Assembly: GCF_019578655.1 (NCBI RefSeq) | Contig: NC_063259.1 | Coordinates: forward strand, 10,506,489 to 10,570,488 | Reading direction: 5' to 3' | Origin: Ricinus communis | Taxonomy: Eukaryota > Streptophyta > Magnoliopsida > Malpighiales > Euphorbiaceae | Length of the DNA: 64,000 nucleotides | Part shown: piece after piece, positions 43,701 to 56,800 of the stretch | Position numbering within the stretch: position 1 is the first letter of the stretch | How the letters are laid out: each line of letters begins with the position of its first letter | Position numbers and translations under genes: made by a program | The notes under the pieces: generated by a model | Told to the model about the DNA's origin: nothing | The model's input: the letters and a program-made list of their open reading frames with translations, nothing else | Database searches by the model: none

Positions 43701-46394
43701 TATATGATCTTAATCTGTTACCGAAAATATGTTATATTAACTTCAATAAATAATATTGATGATATATAAATTATTTTTTTAATTTCATTAAATTAAAATA
43801 ATTTTATTGTAAAGGAATAAATTGCTATAATTTTTCAATTTTTTTTTTACTATTTTTAAGTTTATAGGCGTAATTAGTAACCTTAAGATTTAAAAAAACA
43901 GTGAGAATTTATTTGAGAATAAATAATCATTGTTTTACTCTTGCCTGTTTATTTTTATTTAGTTTTTATTTTATTTATTTAAATTATGTTTTTTTAAAAT
44001 GACATAAAATAAGTTAGAAAGTTTAAGATTTAATTATATCGGAGTTGAATTACTTTAGGAGACTAACTTTATATATTTAACTATTATTTTATATTTTAAA
44101 TATTATTTTTTACTTAATATTGTTTTATATTATAAATATATTATTTTATTTTAATATTGTCAATATTACAAAACAACCCGGAATATCTTTCAGTATGAGA
44201 AAACAACCTAGTAAGACTAAAAAGTGATAAATTTTTTAATATGAAAAAATAACTCCGTAAGAGGGGAAAATTTATCAATACGAAAAAATAACCCTGTAAG
44301 AGGGGTATATTTGCCAATATTTGAAAAGAACTTTGTAAGACGGGTATATCTTTCAAAATCAGAAAACAACACCAAAAAGTGGTATATTTTTTAATATGAA
44401 AAAACAATCCCGAAAGAGGGGTATATTTGTTAATATTAGAAAGCAGCCTCGTAAGGGCTATATTTGTAAAATATTTGATAACAACTCCGTAATAGGTGTA
44501 TCTTTCGAAATGAGAAAACAACCTTAAAAAAGTGGTATATTTGTCAATATTAGAAAACAACCCTGTAAGAGGGGTATATTTGTCAATATTAGAAAATAAC
44601 CCTGTAAGAGGGGTATAATTGTCAATATTAGAAAACCACCCCGAAAGAGGGGTATATTTTTCAAAATGAGAAAATAACCCCAAAAAAAGTGGTATATTTT
44701 TTAATATCAGAAAACAACCTCGTAAGAGGGGTATATTTGTCAATATAAGAAAACAACCCCGTAAGACGGGTATATTTATCAATATAAAAAAATAACCCCG
44801 TAAGAGGTGTATATTTGTTAATATTTGAAAATAACCCTGTAATAAGGGTATATCTTTCAAAATGAGAAAACAACCTCAAAAAAGTGGTATATTTTTTAAT
44901 ATGAGAAAAAACCCCGTAAGAGGTGTATATCTTTCAATATTTGAAAACAGCCCCGTAAAAGGGGTATATTTGTCAATATTAGAAAATAACCCGTAATAGG
45001 GGCATAATTGTCATTGTTACAAAACAACCCTGTAAGAGGGGTATATTTATCAATATTAAAAAATAACCCTATAAGAGTGGTATTTGCCAATATTAGAAAA
45101 CACCCCCATAAGAGGAGTATATCTTTCAAAATGAGAAAACAACCCCAAAATAGTGGTATATTTTTTAATATGAGAAAACAACCCTGTAATAGGGGTATAT
45201 TGGTCGATATTAGAAAACAACCCCGTAAGAGGGGTATATCTTTTAAAATGAGAAAACAACTACAAAAAATGGTATATTTTTTAATATGAGAAAACAACCG
45301 CGTAAGAAGGGTATATTTTTTAATATGAGAAAACAACCGCGTAAAAAGGGTATATTTGTCAATATTATAAAACAACCCAGTAAGAGAGGTATATTTATCA
45401 ATATTTGAAAAAAACCTAGTAAGAGGGATATATCTTTCAAATTAAGAAAACAACCCCAAAAAAGTGGTAAATTTTTTAATAAGTGAAAACAACCCCGTAA
45501 GAGGGGTATATTTGTCAATATGAGAAAACAACTCCGTAAGACGGGTATATTTGTCAATATAAGAAAACAACCCCGTAAGAGGGGTATATTTGTCAATATT
45601 TGAAAAGAACTTCGTAAGAGGGGTATATCTTTCAAAATCAGAAAACAACACCAAAAAAGTAGTATGTTTTTTAATATGGGAAAACAACCCCGTAAGAGGG
45701 GTATATTGGTCAATATTAGAAAACAGCCTCGTAATATTTTTAAATATTTGAAAACAACCCCGTAAGAGAGGTATATCTTTGAAAATGAGAAAACAACCCT
45801 AAAAAAGTGGAATATTTTTTAATATGAGAAAACAACCCCGTAACAGGGGTATATAGGTCGATATTAGAAAACAACCCAATAAGTGGGGTATATTTTTTAG
45901 AATGAGAAGACAACCGCAAAAAAATGATATATTTTTTAATATGAGAAAGCAACCGCGTAAGAAGAGTATATTTGTCAATATTAGAAAATAACCTAGTAAG
46001 AGGGGTATATTTATCAATATTTGAAAACAACCCAGTAAGAGCGGTATATCTTTCAAAATAAGAAAACAACGCCAAAAAAGTGGTATATTTTTTAATATGA
46101 GAAAACAACCCCGTATGAGGGGTATATTTGTCAATATGAGAAAATAACCCCAAAAGACGGGTATATTTATCAATATGAGAAAACAACCCCGTAAGAGGGG
46201 TATATTTGTCAATATTTGAAAAGAACTTCATAAGAGGGGTATATCTTTCAAAATCAGAAAACAGCTCCAAAAAAGTGGTATGTTCTTTAATATGGGAAAA
46301 CAACCCCGTAAGAGGGGTATATTTGTCAATATTATAAAATAATCCAGTAATAGGGGTATATTTGTTAATATCCCAGTAAGAAGGGTATATTTGT

Positions 46395-47010
46395 CAGTAT
46401 TAGAAAACAACACTGTAAAATGGATATATTTGTCAATATTAGAAAGCAATCCCGTAAGAGGAGTATATTCGTCAATATTTGAAAATAACCCCGTAAGAGT
46501 GGTATATTTGTCAATATTAGAAAACAACCTCGTAAGAGGGGTTTATTTGTCAATACTAAAAAACAGCCCCGTAAGAGGAGTATATCTTTCAATATTAGAA
46601 AACAGCCCCGTAAGAGGGGTATATTTATCAATATTAGAAAACAACCCCGTAAGAGGGGTATATCTTTGAAAATGAGAAAACAACCCTAAAAAAGTGGAAT
46701 ATTTTTTAATATGAGAAAACAACCCCGTAACAGGGGTATATTGGTCAATATTAGAAAACAACCCCGTAAGTGAGGTATATCTTTTAAAATGACAAAACAA
46801 CCGCAAAAAAATGGTATATTTTTTAATATGAAAAAACAACCGAGTAAGAAGGGTATATTTGTCAATATTAGAAAACAACCGAGTAAGAGGGGTATATTTA
46901 TCAATATTTGAAAACAACCGAGTAAGAGGGGTATATCTTTCAAAATAAGAAAACAACCCCTAAACAGTTGTATATTTTTTAATATAAGAAAACAACCCCG
47001 TAGGAGTAGT
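46395..47010. repeat. Satellite block duplicated at 53988-54604
   Basis: Diagnostic monomers occur in the same order 7593 bp apart: 'agaaagcaatcccgtaagag' at 46441 and 54034, 'tgaggtatatcttttaaaat' at 46771 and 54364, and 'gtaggagtagtatac' at about 47000 and 54593. The constant spacing indicates one duplicated block embedded in unrelated monomer orders. Confidence 0.82.
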
Positions 47011-50000
47011 ATACTAGTCAATATGAGAAAACAACCCCATAAGATGGGTATATTTGTCAATATGAGAAAAGAACCCCGTAAGAGGGGTATATTTGTCAAT
47101 ATTTGAAAAGAACTTCGTAAGAGGGGTATATCTTTCAAAATCAAAAAACAGCCCCAAAAAGTGGTATGTTCTTTAATATGGGAAAACAACCCCGTAAGAG
47201 GGGTATATTTGTCAATATTAGAAAACAGCCCCGTAAGAGTGGTATATTTGTAAATATTTGAAATCAATCCCGTAATAGTGGTATATCTTTCAAAATGAAG
47301 AAACAAACCTAAAAAAGTGGTATATTTTCTAATACGCGAAAACAACCCTGTAAGAGGGGTATATTTGTCAATATTAGAAAACAACCCCGTAAGAGGGGTA
47401 TAGTTAGCAATATTAGAAAACCACCCCGAAAAAAGGGTATATCTTTCAAAATAAGGAAATAACCCTAAAAAAAGTGGTATATTTTTTAATATGAGAAAAC
47501 AACCCCGTAAGAGGGGTATATTTGTCAATATAAGAAAACAACCCTGTAATAGGGGTATATTTGTCAATATAAGAAAACAACCTTGTAAGAGGGAGATATT
47601 TGTCAATATTAGAAAACAACCCCGTAAGAGTTGTATATTTATCAATATTTGAAAACAACCCCAAAAAAGTGGTATATTTTTTAATATGGGAAAACAAGCC
47701 CGTAAGAGGGGTATATTTGTCAATATTAGAAAACAGCCCCGTAAGAGGGGTATATTTATAAATATTTGAAAACAATCCCGTAATAGGGGTATATCTTTCA
47801 AAATGAGAAAACAAACCTAAAAAAGTGGTATATTTTTTAATATGAGAAAACAACCCCGTAAGAGGCATATATTTGTCAATATTAGAGAACAACCCCGTAA
47901 GTGGGGTATAGTTGGCAATATTAGAAAACCACCCCGAAAGAGGGATATATCTTTCAAAATGAGGAAATAACTCGAAAGTGGTATATTTTTTAATATGAGA
48001 AAACAACCCCGTAAGAGGGGTATATTTGTCAATATAAGAAAACAACCCTGTAACAGGGATATATTTGTCAAAATTAGAAAACAACCCTGTAGGAGGGATA
48101 TATTTGTCAATATCAGAAAATAACCCCGTAAGAGTTATATATTTATTAATATTTGAAAGAAACCCCGAAATAGGGGTTTATCTTTCAAAATGGAAAAACA
48201 ACCACAAAAAAGTGGTATATTTTTTAAAATGGGAAAACAGCCCCGTAAGAGGGGTATATTTGTCAATATTAGAAAACTGACCCGTAAGAGGGGTATATTT
48301 GTAAATATTTGAAAACAACCTCGTAATAAGGGTATATCTTTCAAAATGAGAAACTACCCTAAAAAGGTGGAATATTTTTTAAAATAAGAAAATAACCCCG
48401 TAAGAGGGGTATATTTATCAATATTAAAAACCAACCCCGTAAGAGCGGTATAATTGTATATATTAGAAAACCACCCCGAAAGAGGAGTACATCTTCCAAT
48501 ATGAGAAAACAACCGCAAAAAAAGTGGTATATTTTTTAATATGAGAAAATAACCCCGTAAGAGGGGTATATTTGTCAATATTAGAAAACAGCCCCGTAAG
48601 AGTGGTATATTTATAAATATTTGAAATCAATCCCGTAATAGTGGTATATCTTTCAAAATGAAGAAACAAACCTAAAAAAGTGGTATATTTTCTAATACGC
48701 GAAAACAACCCTGTAAGAGGGGTATATTTGTCAATATTAGAAAACAACCCCGTAAGAGGGGTATAGTTGGCAATATTAGAAAACCACCCCGAAAGAGGGG
48801 TATATCTTTCAAAATAAGGAAATAACCCTAAAAAAAGTGGTATATTTTTTAATATGAGAAAACAACCCCGTAAGAGGGGTATATTTGTCAATATAAGAAA
48901 ACAACCCTGTAATAGGGGTATATTTGTCAATATTAGAAAACAACCCTGTAGGAGGGAGATATTTGTCAATATTAGAAAACAACCCCGTAAGAGTTGTATA
49001 TTTATCAATATTTGAAAACAACCCCAAAAAAGTGGTATATTTTTTAATATGGGAAAACAAGCCCGTAAGTGGGGTATATTTGTCAATATTAGAAAACAGC
49101 CCCGTAAGAGGGGTATATTTGTAAATATTTGAAAACAATCCCGTAATAGGGGTATATCTTTCAAAATGAGAAAACAAACCTAAAAAAGTGGTATATTTTT
49201 TAATATGAGAAAACAACCCCGTAAGAGGCATATATTTGTCAATATTAGAGAACAACCCCGTAAGTGGGGTTAGTTGGCAATATTAGAAAACCACCCCGAA
49301 AGAGGGATATATCTTTCAAAATGAGGAAATAACCCCAAAAAAAGTGATGTATTTTTTAATATGAGAAAACAACCCCGTAAGAGGGGTATATTTGTCAATA
49401 TAAGAAAACAACCCTGTAACAGGGATATATTTGTCAATATTAGAAAACAACCCTGTAGGAGGGATATATTTGTCAATATCAGAAAATAACCCCGTAAGAG
49501 TTATATATTTATTAATATTTGAAAGAAACCCCGTATTAGGGGTTTATCTTTCAAAATGGAAAAAGAACCACAAAAAAGTGGTATATTTTTTAAAATGGGA
49601 AAACAGCCCCGTAAGAGGGGTATATTTGTCAATATTAGAAAACTGACCCGTAAGAGGGGTATATTTGTAAATATTTGAAAACAACCTCGTAATAAGGGTA
49701 TATCTTTCAAAATGAGAAACTACCCTAAAAAGGTGGAATATTTTTTAAAATAAGAAAATAACCTCGTAAGAGGGGTATATTTGTCAATATTAAAAAACAA
49801 CCCCGTAAGAGCGGTATAATTGTATATATTAGAAAACCACCCCGAAAGAGGGGTACATCTTCCAATATGAGAAAGCAACCGCAAAAAAAGTGGTATATTT
49901 TTTAATATGAGAAAATAACCCCGTAAGAGGGGTATATTTGTCAATATTAGAAAACAGCCCCGTAAGAGTGGTATATTTATAAATATTTGAAATCAATCCC

Positions 50001-50815
50001 GTAATAGTGGTATATCTTTCAAAATGAAGAAACAAACCTAAAAAAGTGGTATATTTTCTAATACGCGAAAACAACCCTGTAAGAGGGGTATATTTGTCAA
50101 TATTAGAAAACAACCCCGTAAGAGGGGTATAGTTGGCAATTTTAGAAAACCACCCCGAAAGAGGGGTATATCTTTCAAAATAAGGAAATAACCCTAAAAA
50201 AAGTGGTATATTTTTTAATATTTGAAAACAACCCCGTAAGAGGGGTATATTTGTCAATATAAGAAAACAACTCTGTAATAGGGGTATATTTGTCAATATT
50301 AGAAAACAACCCTGTAGGAGGGAGATATTTGTCAATATTAGAAAACAACCCCGTAAGAGTTGTATATTTATCAATATTTGAAAACAACCCCAAAAAAGTG
50401 GTATATTTTTTAATATGGGAAAACAAGCCCGTAAGTGGGGTATATTTGTCAATATTAGAAAACAGCCCCGTAAGAGGGGTATATTTGTAAATATTTGAAA
50501 ACAATCCCGTAATAGGGGTATATCTTTCAAAATGAGAAAACAAACCTAAAAAAGTGGTATATTTTTTAATATGAGAAAACAACCCCGTAAGAGGCATATA
50601 TTTGTCAATATTAGAGAACAACCCCGTAAGTGGGGTTAGTTGGCAATATTAGAAAACCACCCCGAAAGAGGGATATATCTTTCAAAATGAGGAAATAACC
50701 CCAAAAAAAGTGATATATTTTTTAATATAAGAAAACAACCCCGTAATAAGGGTATATCTTTCAAAATGAAGAAACAAACCTAAAAAAGTGGTATATTTTC
50801 TAATACGCGAAAACA
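46700..50815. repeat. Higher-order repeat, ~1365 bp (35 monomers), three copies plus a partial
   Basis: The rare word 'ctaatacgcgaaaacaaccc' marks equivalent positions at about 47331, 48694, 50060 and 50802, spacings 1363, 1366 and 742. 35 x 39 = 1365 and 19 x 39 = 741, so the last copy is shortened by whole monomers. The sequence between markers matches monomer for monomer, including rare variants such as 'gtgggg' and 'agttggcaatatta'. The outer edges are approximate. Confidence 0.88.
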
Positions 50816-53800
50816 ACCCTGTAAGAGGGGTATATTTGTCAATATTAGAAAACAACCCCGTAAGAGGGGTATAGTTGGCAATATTAGAAAACCACCCCGA
50901 AAGAGGGGTATATCTTTCAAAATAAGGAAATAACCCTAAAAAAAGTGGTATATTTTTTAATATGAGAAAACAACCCCGTAAGAGGGGTATATTTGTCAAT
51001 ATAAGAAAACAACCCTGTAACAGGGATATATTTGTCAATATTAGAAAACAACCCCGTAAGAGGTGTATATTTGTCAATATTTGAAAACAACCGTGTAATA
51101 GGGGTATATCTTTCAAAATGAGAAAACAACCCCAAAAAAGTGGTATATTTTTTAATATGGGGAAAAAACCCCGTATGAGGGATATATTTGTCAATATTTG
51201 AAAATAGCCCCGTAAAAGGGGTATATTTGTAAATATTTGAAAATAACCTCGTAATTGGGGTATATCTTTCAAAACGAGAAAACAACCCTAAAAATGTGGT
51301 ATATTTTTTAAAATGAGAAAACAACCCCGTAAGAGGGGTATATTTGTCAATATTAGAAAATAATCCCGTAAGAGGGGTATAATTGTCAATATTAGAAAAC
51401 CACCCCGAAAGAGGGGTATATCTTTCAATATGAGAAAATAACCCCAAAAAAAGTGAAATATTTTTTAATATGAGAAAACAAACCCGTAAGGGGGGTATAT
51501 TTGTCAATATCAATATTAGAAAACATCCCCATAAGAGTGGTATATTTGTCAATATTATAAAACAACCACGTAAGAGGGGTATATTTGTCAATATTAGAAA
51601 GTAATCCCGTAAGAGGGGTATATCTGTCAATATCAGAAAACAACCCCGTAAGAGGGGTATATTTGTCAATATCAGAAAGAATCCAGTAAGAGAGGTATAT
51701 TTGTCAATATCCCCGTAAGAGGGGTATATTTGTCAATATAAGAAAACAACTCCGTAAAAGGGATATATTTGTCAATATTAAAAAACAACCTCGTAAGAGG
51801 TGTATATTTGGTAATATTTGAAAATAAACCCATAATAAGGATATATCTTTCGAAATGAGAAAACAACCCCAAAAACGTGGTATATTTTTTAATATGAGAA
51901 AACAACCCCGTAACAGGGGTATATTTGTCAATATTAGAAAATAATCCCGTAAGAGGGGTATATTTGTTAATATCAGTATTAGAAAACATCCCCATAAGAG
52001 TGGTATATTTGTCAATATTATAAAACAACCACGTAAGAGGGGTATATTTGTCAATATTAGGAAATAATCCCGTAAGAGGGGTATATCTGTCAATATCAGA
52101 AAACAACCCCGTAAGAGGGGTATATTTGTCAATATAAGGAAACAATCCAGTAAGAGGGTATATTTGTCAGTATCCCCGTAAGAGGGGTATATTTGTCAAT
52201 ATAAGAAAACAATCCTGTAAAAGGGATATATTTGTCAATATTAGAAAACAGCCCCGTAAGAGGGGTATATTTGTAAATATTTAAAAAAACCCCGTAAAAG
52301 GAGTATATCTTTCAAGATGAGAAAACAACCCTAAAAAAGTGGTATATTTTTTAATATGAGAAAACAACCCTGTAAGAGGGGTATATTTGTCAATACAAGA
52401 AAACAACCGTGTAACAGGGATATATTTGTCAATATTAGAAAACAACCCTGTAGGAGGGATATATTTGTCAATATTAGAAAGAAACCCCGTAATAGGGGTA
52501 TATCTTTCAAAATGGAAAAACACCCCCAAAAAAGTGGTGTATTTTTTTAAAATGGGAAAACAACCCCGTAAGAGGGGTATATTTGTCAATATTTGAAAAC
52601 AGCCCCGTAAGAGGGGTATATTTGTAAATATTTGAAAACAACCTCATAATAGGGGTATATCTTTCAAAACGAGAAAACTACCCTGAAAAGGTGGAATATT
52701 TTTTAAAATAAGAAAATAACCACGTCAGAGGGGTATATTTGTCAATATTAATAAACAACCCCGTAAGAGCGTTATAATTGTATATATTAGAAAACCACCC
52801 CGAAAGAGGGGTACATCTTCCAATATGAGAAAATAACCCAAAAAAATGGTATATTTATCAATATAGGAAAACAACCCCGTAAGAGGGGTATATTTGTCAA
52901 TATAAGAAAATAACCCTATAATAGGGATATATTTGTTAATATTAGAAAATAACCCCATAAGAGGTGTATATTTGTCAATATTTGAAAACAACCGTGTAAT
53001 AGGGGTATATCTTTCAAAATGAGAAAACAATCCCAAAAAAGTGGTATATTTTTTAATATGGGAAAACAACCCCGTTAGAGGGATATATTTGTCAATATTA
53101 GAAAACAGCCCCGTAAGAGGGGTATATTTGTAAATATTTGAAAACAACCTCGTAATTGGGGTATTTCTTTCAAAACGAGAAAACAACCCTAAAAAGGTGG
53201 TATATTTTTTAAAATGAGAAAACGACCCCGTAAGAGGGGTATATTTGTCAATATTAGAAAATAATCCCGTAAGAGGGGTATAATTGTTAATATTAGAAAA
53301 CCACCCTGAAAGAGGGGTATATCTTTCAATATGAGAAAATAACCCCGAAAAAAGTAGAATATTTTTTAATATGATAAAACAACCCCGTAAGAGGTGTATA
53401 TTTGTCAATTTTTGAAATTAACCCCGTAATAAGGGTTTATCTTTCAAAATGAGAAAACAACCATAAAAAAGTGGTATATTTTTTAATATGAGAAAGAACC
53501 CCGTAAGAGGTGCATATCTTTCAATATTTGAAAATATCCCCGTCAGAGGGGTATATTTGTCAATATTAGAAAACAACCCCGTAAGAGAGGTATATCTTTC
53601 AATATTAGAAAACAGCCCCGAAAGAGGGGTATATTTGTCAATATCAGAAAATAACTGCCGTAAGAGGGGAATATTTGTCAATATCAAAAAACAACTCTCG
53701 TAAGTGGGGTATATTTGTCAATATTAGAAAACAACCCCGTAAGAGGGGTTTATTTGTTAATATCAGTATTAGAAAACATCCCCACAAGAGTGGTATATTT

Positions 53801-56800
53801 TTCAATATTATAAAGCAACCATGTAAGAGGGGTGTATTTGTCAATATTAGAAAATAATCCCGTAAGAGGGGTATATCTGTCAATATCAGAAAACAACCCC
53901 GTAAGAGGGGTCTATTTGTTAATATCATAAAATAATCCAGTAAGAGGGCTATATTTGTCAATATCCCCGTAAGAGGGGTATATTTGTTAGTATTAGAAAA
54001 CAACCCCGTAAAAGGGATATGTTTGTCAATATTAGAAAGCAATCCCGTAAGAGGAGTATATTCGTCAATATTTGAAAATAACCCAGTAAGAGTGGTATAT
54101 TTGTCAATATTAGAAAACAAACTCGTAAAAGGGGTTTATTTCTCAATACTAAAAAACAGCCCCGTAAGAGGGGTATATCTTTCAATATTAGAAAACAGCC
54201 CCGTAAGAGGGGTATATTTGTCAATATTAGAAAACAACCCCGTAAGAGGGGTATATCTTTGAAAATGAGAAAACAACCCTAAAAAAATGGAATATTTTTT
54301 AATATGAGAAAACAACCTTGTAAGAGGGGTATATTGGTCGATATTAGAAAACAACCCCGTAAGTGAGGTATATCTTTTAAAATGACAAAAAAACCGCAAA
54401 AAAATGGTATATTTTTTAATATGAGAAAACAACCGCATAAGAAGGGTATATTTATCAATATTAGAAAACAACCGAGTAAGAGGGGTATATTTATCAATAT
54501 TTGAAAACAACCGAGTAAGAGAGGTATATCTTTCAAAATAAGAAAACAACCCCAAAATAGTTGTATATTTTTTAATATGAGAAAAGAACCCCGTAGGAGT
54601 AGTATACTTGTCAATATAAGAAAACAACCCCGTAAGACGGGTATATTTGTCAATATGAGAAAACAACCCCGTAAGAGGGGTATATTTGTCAATATTTGAA
54701 AAGAATTTCGTAAGAGGGGTATATGTTTCAAAATCAGAAAAGAACCACAAAAAAAGTGGTATGTTTTTTAATATGGGAAAACAACCCCGTAAGAGGGGTA
54801 TATTTCTCATTATTAGAAAACAATCCCGTAAGAGGGGTATATTTGTCAATAGTTTAAAACAACCCCGTAAGAGGGGTATATTTGTCAATATTAGAAAACA
54901 ACCCCATAATAGGGGTATATCTTTGAAAATAGGAAAACAACCCTAAAAAGTGGAATATTTTTTAATATGAGAAAACAACCCCGTAACAGGGATATATTGG
55001 TCGATATTAGAAAACAACCCCGTAAGTGGTAAATATCTTTTAAAATGAGAAAACAACAACAAAAAAATGGTATATTTTTTAATATGAGAAAACAACCGCG
55101 TAAGAAGGGTATATTTGTGAATATTAGAAAACAACCCCATAAGAGGGGTATATTTATCAATATTTGAAAACAACCCAGTAAGAGGGGTATATCTTTCAAA
55201 ATAAGAAAACAACCCCAAAAAAGTGGTATATTTCTTAATACGAGAAAACAACCCCGTAGGAGGAGTACATTTGTCAATATGAGAAAACAACCCCGTAAGA
55301 CGGGTAAATTTGTCAATATGAGAAAACAACAGCGTAAGAGAGGTATATTTATCAATATTTAAAAAGAACTTCATAAGAGGGGTATATCTTTCAAAATCAG
55401 AAAACAACCCCAAAAGAAGTGGTGTGTTTTTTAATATGGAAAAACAACCCCGTAAGAGTGGTATATTTGTCAATATGAGAATACAGTCCCGTAAGAGGGG
55501 TATATTTGTAAATATTTAAAAACAACCCCGTAATAGGGGTACATCTTTCAAAATGAGAAAACAATCCTAAGAAAGTGGTATATTTTTTAATATGAGAAAA
55601 CAACCACGTAAGAGGGGTACATTTGTCAATATTAGAAAACAACCTTGTAAGAGGGGTACATTTGTCAATATCAGAAAACAACCCCGTAAGAGGGGTATAT
55701 TTGTCAATATTAGAAAACTACCCCATAAGAGGGGTATATTTGTAAATATTTGAAAACCACAACGTACGAGGGGTATATTTGTCAATATTAGAAAACATCC
55801 CCGTAAGAGGGTATATTTGTCAATATTTGAAAACAACCCAATAAGAGGGGTCTATCTTTCAAAATAAGAAAATAACCCAAAAAATGTGGTATATTTTTTA
55901 ATATGAGAAAACAACCCCGTAGGAGGAGTATATTTGTCAATATGAGAAAATAACCCCGTAAGACGGGTATATTTGTCAATACTAGAAAACAACCCAGTAA
56001 GAGGGGTATAATTGTGAATATTAGAAAACCACTCCAAAAGCGGGGTATATCTTTCAAAATGAGAAAATAACCCCAAAAAAAGTGGTATATCTTTTTATAT
56101 GAGAAAACATCCCCGTAAGAAGGGTATATCTTTGAATATTAGAAAACACCCCCGTAAGAGGGGTATATTTATCAATATCAGAAAACAACTCCCGTAAGAG
56201 AGGTACATTTGTCAATATCTAAAAACAACCCCCGTAAGAGGGGTATATTTATCAATATTAGAGAACTACCCCGTAAGAGGGGTATATTTATAAATATTTG
56301 AAAACCACAACGTAAGAGGGGTATATTTGTCAATATTAGAAAACTTCCCCGTAAGAGGGTATATTTATCAATATTTGAAAACAACCCAGTAAGAGGGGTA
56401 TAACTTTCAAAATAAGAAAACAACTCCAAAAATGTGGTATATTTTTTAATATGAGAAAATAACCCCGTAGGAGGAGTATATTTGTCAATATGAGAAACAA
56501 CCCCGTAAGACGGGTATATTTGTCAATATTAGAAAACAGCCCCGTAAGAGGGGTATAATTGTCAATATTAGAAAAACACCCCGAAAGAGGGGTATATCTT
56601 TCAAAATGAGAAAATAACCACAAAAAAAGTGGTATATTTTTTAATATGAGAAAACATCACTGTGAGAGGGGTATATCTTTCAATATTAGAAAACAGCCCC
56701 GTAAGAGTGGTATATTTGTCAATATCAGAAAGCAACTCCTGTAAGAGGGGTACATTTGTCATTATCAGAAAACAACCCCGTAAGAGGGGTATATTTCTCA

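Larger units (their letters stand above)
42707..44154. other. Intergenic region downstream of the LEA gene
   Basis: Probable 3' UTR to about 42.9 kb, then AT-rich sequence with short tandem duplications (annotated separately). No ORF or known repeat otherwise. Confidence 0.6.
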
